NCBI RefSeq assembly: GCF_030503875.2
Contig: NZ_CP129968.2
Span: 744,001 to 808,000 of the forward strand
Direction: 5' to 3'
Source of the DNA: Marivirga arenosa
GTDB taxonomy: Bacteria > Bacteroidota > Bacteroidia > Cytophagales > Cyclobacteriaceae
DNA length: 64,000 bases
Positions 61,805 through 64,000 of this stretch are shown here, one piece after another. Under the pieces are notes generated by a model, which searched no databases, was not told the DNA's origin, and saw nothing but the letters and a program-made list of their open reading frames with translations. Position 1 is the first letter of the stretch. Every line of letters begins with the position of its first letter. Both the position numbers and the translations under genes were made by a program.

Positions 61805-62577
61805 GCTTTTGCTGATAACTTTTTCACTAATGCAGTTACCCATGATCTGGGCGTAAAACGTACGCTAAAGGCCATTAATTTATTTTGGAAACCATGGATC
61901 GCAACTCTTTTTCCATTTAACATAGCATGATAACCATATTGGGCCACCTCAGCTGAAGTTGGAAGCTTTTTGTTCTTCACTAATTTTGAATCACCTAAAT
62001 CGGCAGCACTTTGAAAGCCAGAGGCCGTAGGTCCAGGGCACAGAGCAGTAACAGTCACTCCCGAGCCTTTTAATTCTTCAGCTATTGCTTCTGAAAAAGC
62101 TAATACATAATGTTTAGTCGCATAGTAAACCGCCATTAAAGGCCCTGGTTGAAATGAAGCCGTAGAGGCTAATTGCATAATTTTGCCAGATTTTCTTTCA
62201 AGCATTCCATCTAAGTATAATCGAGTAAGTATCGTTAGGCTGGAAATATTTAAATCAATCATTTGAGTAGCTTTATTGAGATCTGATTTACTGAACTCTT
62301 CAAAATCTCCAAAGCCGGCATTATTTATCAAGTAATCAATTGAAATGTTATTTTTTTCAGTAAACTCAAATAGATCATAAGCCGATTGGGTTTCCGACAG
62401 ATCAAAAGCAGCAACTGTCACTTTAATTTTGTGACGGCTTTCTAACTCTTTTTTGAGATCCAAAAGCTTTTGTTCTGATCTTGCGACCAATACTAAGTCA
62501 TCTCCTTTTTGTGCGTGAATTTTTGCTAGCTCTAAGCCAATGCCTGAAGAGGCTCCTGTAATTAATGCAGTTTTCAT
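61801..62577 (-). CDS. Short-chain dehydrogenase/reductase
   Basis: The frame opens at 62607, but ATG 62577 (MKTALITGASSGIG) starts right at the Rossmann fold, and the upstream ATG lies within a palindrome that looks like an operator, so I choose 62577, giving 258 residues. TGASSGIG binds NAD(P), NNAG is present, and YYATKH holds the catalytic YxxxK. C-terminal helices match the short DltE-like SDR type, often acting on lipids or ketones. It is 49 bases after the TetR gene on the same strand; the pair is likely an operon controlled by that regulator. Confidence 0.88.
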   Translation of the reverse strand: MKTALITGASSGIGLELAKIHAQKGDDLVLVARSEQKLLDLKKELESRHKIKVTVAAFDLSETQSAYDLFEFTEKNNISIDYLINNAGFGDFEEFSKSDLNKATQMIDLNISSLTILTRLYLDGMLERKSGKIMQLASTASFQPGPLMAVYYATKHYVLAFSEAIAEELKGSGVTVTALCPGPTASGFQSAADLGDSKLVKNKKLPTSAEVAQYGYHAMLNGKRVAIHGFQNKLMAFSVRFTPRSWVTALVKKLSAKA

Positions 62578-62593
62578 ATTGTTAATTGTTATA

Positions 62594-62610
62594 GATTGAA
62601 TATTCATTCG
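62594..62610. promoter_or_regulatory. Second TetR-type operator, between tetR and the SDR gene
   Basis: Read on the minus strand, CGAATGAA-TA-TTCAATC repeats the operator in front of tetR (CGAATGAA-TG-TTCATTCG) with a weaker second arm. It lies 17-33 bases before SDR ATG 62577. Confidence 0.55.
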
Positions 62611-62626
62611 GTTTTTGATAAAAAAA

Positions 62627-63181
62627 TTATTTCTTGACTGCTTTCCAAGCGAAATTTGCCAAGTCTGATACTGTGCTTTTATTTAAATTCCCAACACTGT
62701 GAAATATTTTAGCTGCAGAAACCACGGTTCCATGCACCATTTCAGTCATAACCTCTACATCAATAGAAGACATATGTCCGTATTCAATTCCTTGTTGTAA
62801 GAAGTTGATAATAGGTTGGTAATGCTTTCTTTGTTCTTCTTTGGTTTCTTTTTGAATGAAAGGAGATTGAGCATATTGTTCCAAAAATTGAAATCGCAAT
62901 CGATTATTTGCATAAAATGTAAATAATGCTGTCCAAATCGATTTAAAATCTTCTTCGAAACTGTTCCCACTTAGTTCAGCTGCTTGCATTGACTTTCCCA
63001 TTTTTTCTTTTGATTCGGAATACAATGCTTCTAGCAGCACTTCTTTATTTTCAAAGTGATGATAGATGGTGCCAGCTGCAACTTTAGCCTTTTTGCTAAT
63101 CATTGACATAGGGGTAGCATGAAAACCGTTTTCGGTTATCAACTCCAAAGTTGCTTGTAATATGAGTTCTCTTTTGTTCAT
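62627..63181 (-). CDS. TetR-family transcriptional regulator
   Basis: This 184-residue protein has an N-terminal TetR helix-turn-helix (RELILQATLELITENGFHATPMSMISKKAKVAAGTIYHHFENKEVLLEAL, residues 4-53) and an all-helical ligand domain. The motif YHHFENKEVLL is classic. It likely represses its own gene and the SDR gene, because palindromes with the same CGAATGAA arm precede both. The ligand is unknown; the SDR suggests a ketone, aldehyde or lipid. The -7 element at 63187-63194 lies so close to ATG 63181 that the mRNA may be leaderless. Confidence 0.9.
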   Translation of the reverse strand: MNKRELILQATLELITENGFHATPMSMISKKAKVAAGTIYHHFENKEVLLEALYSESKEKMGKSMQAAELSGNSFEEDFKSIWTALFTFYANNRLRFQFLEQYAQSPFIQKETKEEQRKHYQPIINFLQQGIEYGHMSSIDVEVMTEMVHGTVVSAAKIFHSVGNLNKSTVSDLANFAWKAVKK

Positions 63182-63186
63182 CAGTG

Positions 63187-63194
63187 CAAATATA
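63187..63194 (-). promoter_or_regulatory. -7 element of tetR (TATATTTG)
   Basis: TATATTTG on the minus strand is an exact TAnnTTTG match, 5 bases before the tetR ATG and directly next to the operator palindrome. Confidence 0.55.
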
Positions 63195-63212
63195 CGAATG
63201 AATGTTCATTCG
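63195..63212. promoter_or_regulatory. TetR operator palindrome upstream of tetR
   Basis: CGAATGAA-TG-TTCATTCG has perfect 8-base arms. It lies between the -7 element and the expected -33 position of the tetR promoter, an ideal place for repression. Confidence 0.75.
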
Positions 63213-63328
63213 GCTTCAGGTTAAATGATTTTTTTTGAGAAAAATATGTAGACCACATAGTTTTGTCGATAAAACTAGTAAAGAGCCCTATAAGATGTTC
63301 AGTTTTCTCAGTTCGATTTACTTGAAGG

Positions 63329-64000
63329 TTATAATTTCTCTTTTAAGAATTCTGCAGTATGATTATTTTTAATTTTTATCATTTCCTCAGGTAAACCTTC
63401 GAAAACTACGTTTCCGCCTTTTTCACCTCCTTCAGGACCAAGGTCTATTATCCAATCGGCAGTCTTGATCACTTCCATATTATGCTCGATAATAATAACC
63501 GAATTACCTTGTTCAATCAATGCATTTATTGATTCTAGTAATTTTTTGATGTCATGGAAATGTAAACCAGTAGTTGGCTCATCAAATATGAAAAGATTAT
63601 GATCATTTTTGATGCTTCCTCCTTTTCCTAAATAAGAAGCCAATTTTACTCTTTGCGCTTCACCACCACTTAATGAGTTAGAAGATTGTCCTAAACGAAT
63701 ATAGCCAAGACCCACATCGTAAAGAGGTTGTAGTTTATTGATAATAGGGTTATTGCCTTCAAAAAATTCTAAACTTTCCTCTACTGTAAGGTCTAAAACT
63801 TCTGCAATATTCTTCCCTTTATACGTAATTTCTAAAATTTCATTTTTGAATCGCTGACCTTTACAACTCTCACAAGTTAACTCTATGTCAGCCATGAATT
63901 GCATTTCAATTTTTTGAATACCTTCTCCCTGGCACATTTCACATCGTCCACCATCTACATTAAAGCTGAAAAATGCAGGTTTATATCCTCTTTGCTTAGC
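63329..64000 (-). CDS. uvrA: Excinuclease ABC subunit A, C-terminal part (cut by window edge)
   Basis: The minus-strand frame is open through the right edge; 224 codons are visible. It shows the zinc-finger [11 protein letters not shown]...CESCKGQRF, an ABC signature [14 protein letters not shown], Walker [15 protein letters not shown] and [34 protein letters not shown], which are UvrA hallmarks. UvrA finds DNA damage for nucleotide excision repair. The start lies outside the window. No clear hairpin terminator follows the stop. Confidence 0.95.
   Translation of the reverse strand, partial: AKQRGYKPAFFSFNVDGGRCEMCQGEGIQKIEMQFMADIELTCESCKGQRFKNEILEITYKGKNIAEVLDLTVEESLEFFEGNNPIINKLQPLYDVGLGYIRLGQSSNSLSGGEAQRVKLASYLGKGGSIKNDHNLFIFDEPTTGLHFHDIKKLLESINALIEQGNSVIIIEHNMEVIKTADWIIDLGPEGGEKGGNVVFEGLPEEMIKIKNNHTAEFLKEKL

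Noticed and set aside
63258..63277. Hairpin TAGTTTT/AAAACTA as the uvrA terminator
   Set aside because: The stem is all weak pairs except two, and no T run follows.

Overview
The window looks like a chromosomal segment of a marine Bacteroidota, most likely order Cytophagales (Marivirga-like). The evidence is an AT-rich genome with little Shine-Dalgarno signal, repeated TAnnTTTG (-7) promoter elements, type IX secretion (T9SS) C-terminal sorting domains, an Oar-like TonB-dependent receptor, bacillithiol synthesis (BshC), the long Bacteroidota forms of NusB and PurM, and an rpmB-rpmG-DUF4295 ribosomal operon. The genus is inference. I saw no rRNA, tRNA, CRISPR array, intact insertion sequence or prophage.

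Layout. 1-5267: the 3' end of fhs, several hypothetical secreted or membrane proteins and an APC amino-acid permease. 5268-8417: a ~1.98 kb insertion-like structure in which a 197-bp copy of the purM 3' end and the 3' end of intact purM flank a two-gene secreted-protein cassette. 8418-10800: a metalloprotease lipoprotein, a long non-coding stretch and a small basic protein. 10801-16682: ornithine aminotransferase, rpmB-rpmG-DUF4295, ftsY, two envelope genes and rimO. 16694-22456: bshC and 5-formyl-THF cyclo-ligase, then a K+ channel gene abutting a TPR-SpoIIE phosphatase. 22672-26742: the minus-strand nusB-ytxH-DUF1573-yajC-ybbR-coaE cluster. 26826-34803: leucine dehydrogenase, an ABC exporter, a Fur regulator, a STAS-like protein, a FecBCD-type importer and ComB. 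34864-41656: a von Willebrand-like membrane protein, an M23 peptidase and two OmpA proteins. 41685-47139: an RND efflux operon. 47323-56723: a T9SS endonuclease I, a TonB receptor with a surface fasciclin lipoprotein, and an M14 peptidase. 56800-64000: an ABC exporter pair, DUF1801, GdhA, a lipoprotein, an autoregulated-looking tetR-SDR operon and the uvrA 3' end.

Most genes are housekeeping or envelope functions in short operons, separated by strong hairpin terminators. The most unusual structure is the purM 3'-end duplication around the secreted-protein pair. It fits single-crossover (Campbell-type) integration of DNA carrying its own purM tail, with no integrase or transposase visible. Several loci carry palindromes placed exactly at promoter elements (tetR, leucine dehydrogenase, fur, fecB), which give testable regulatory predictions.
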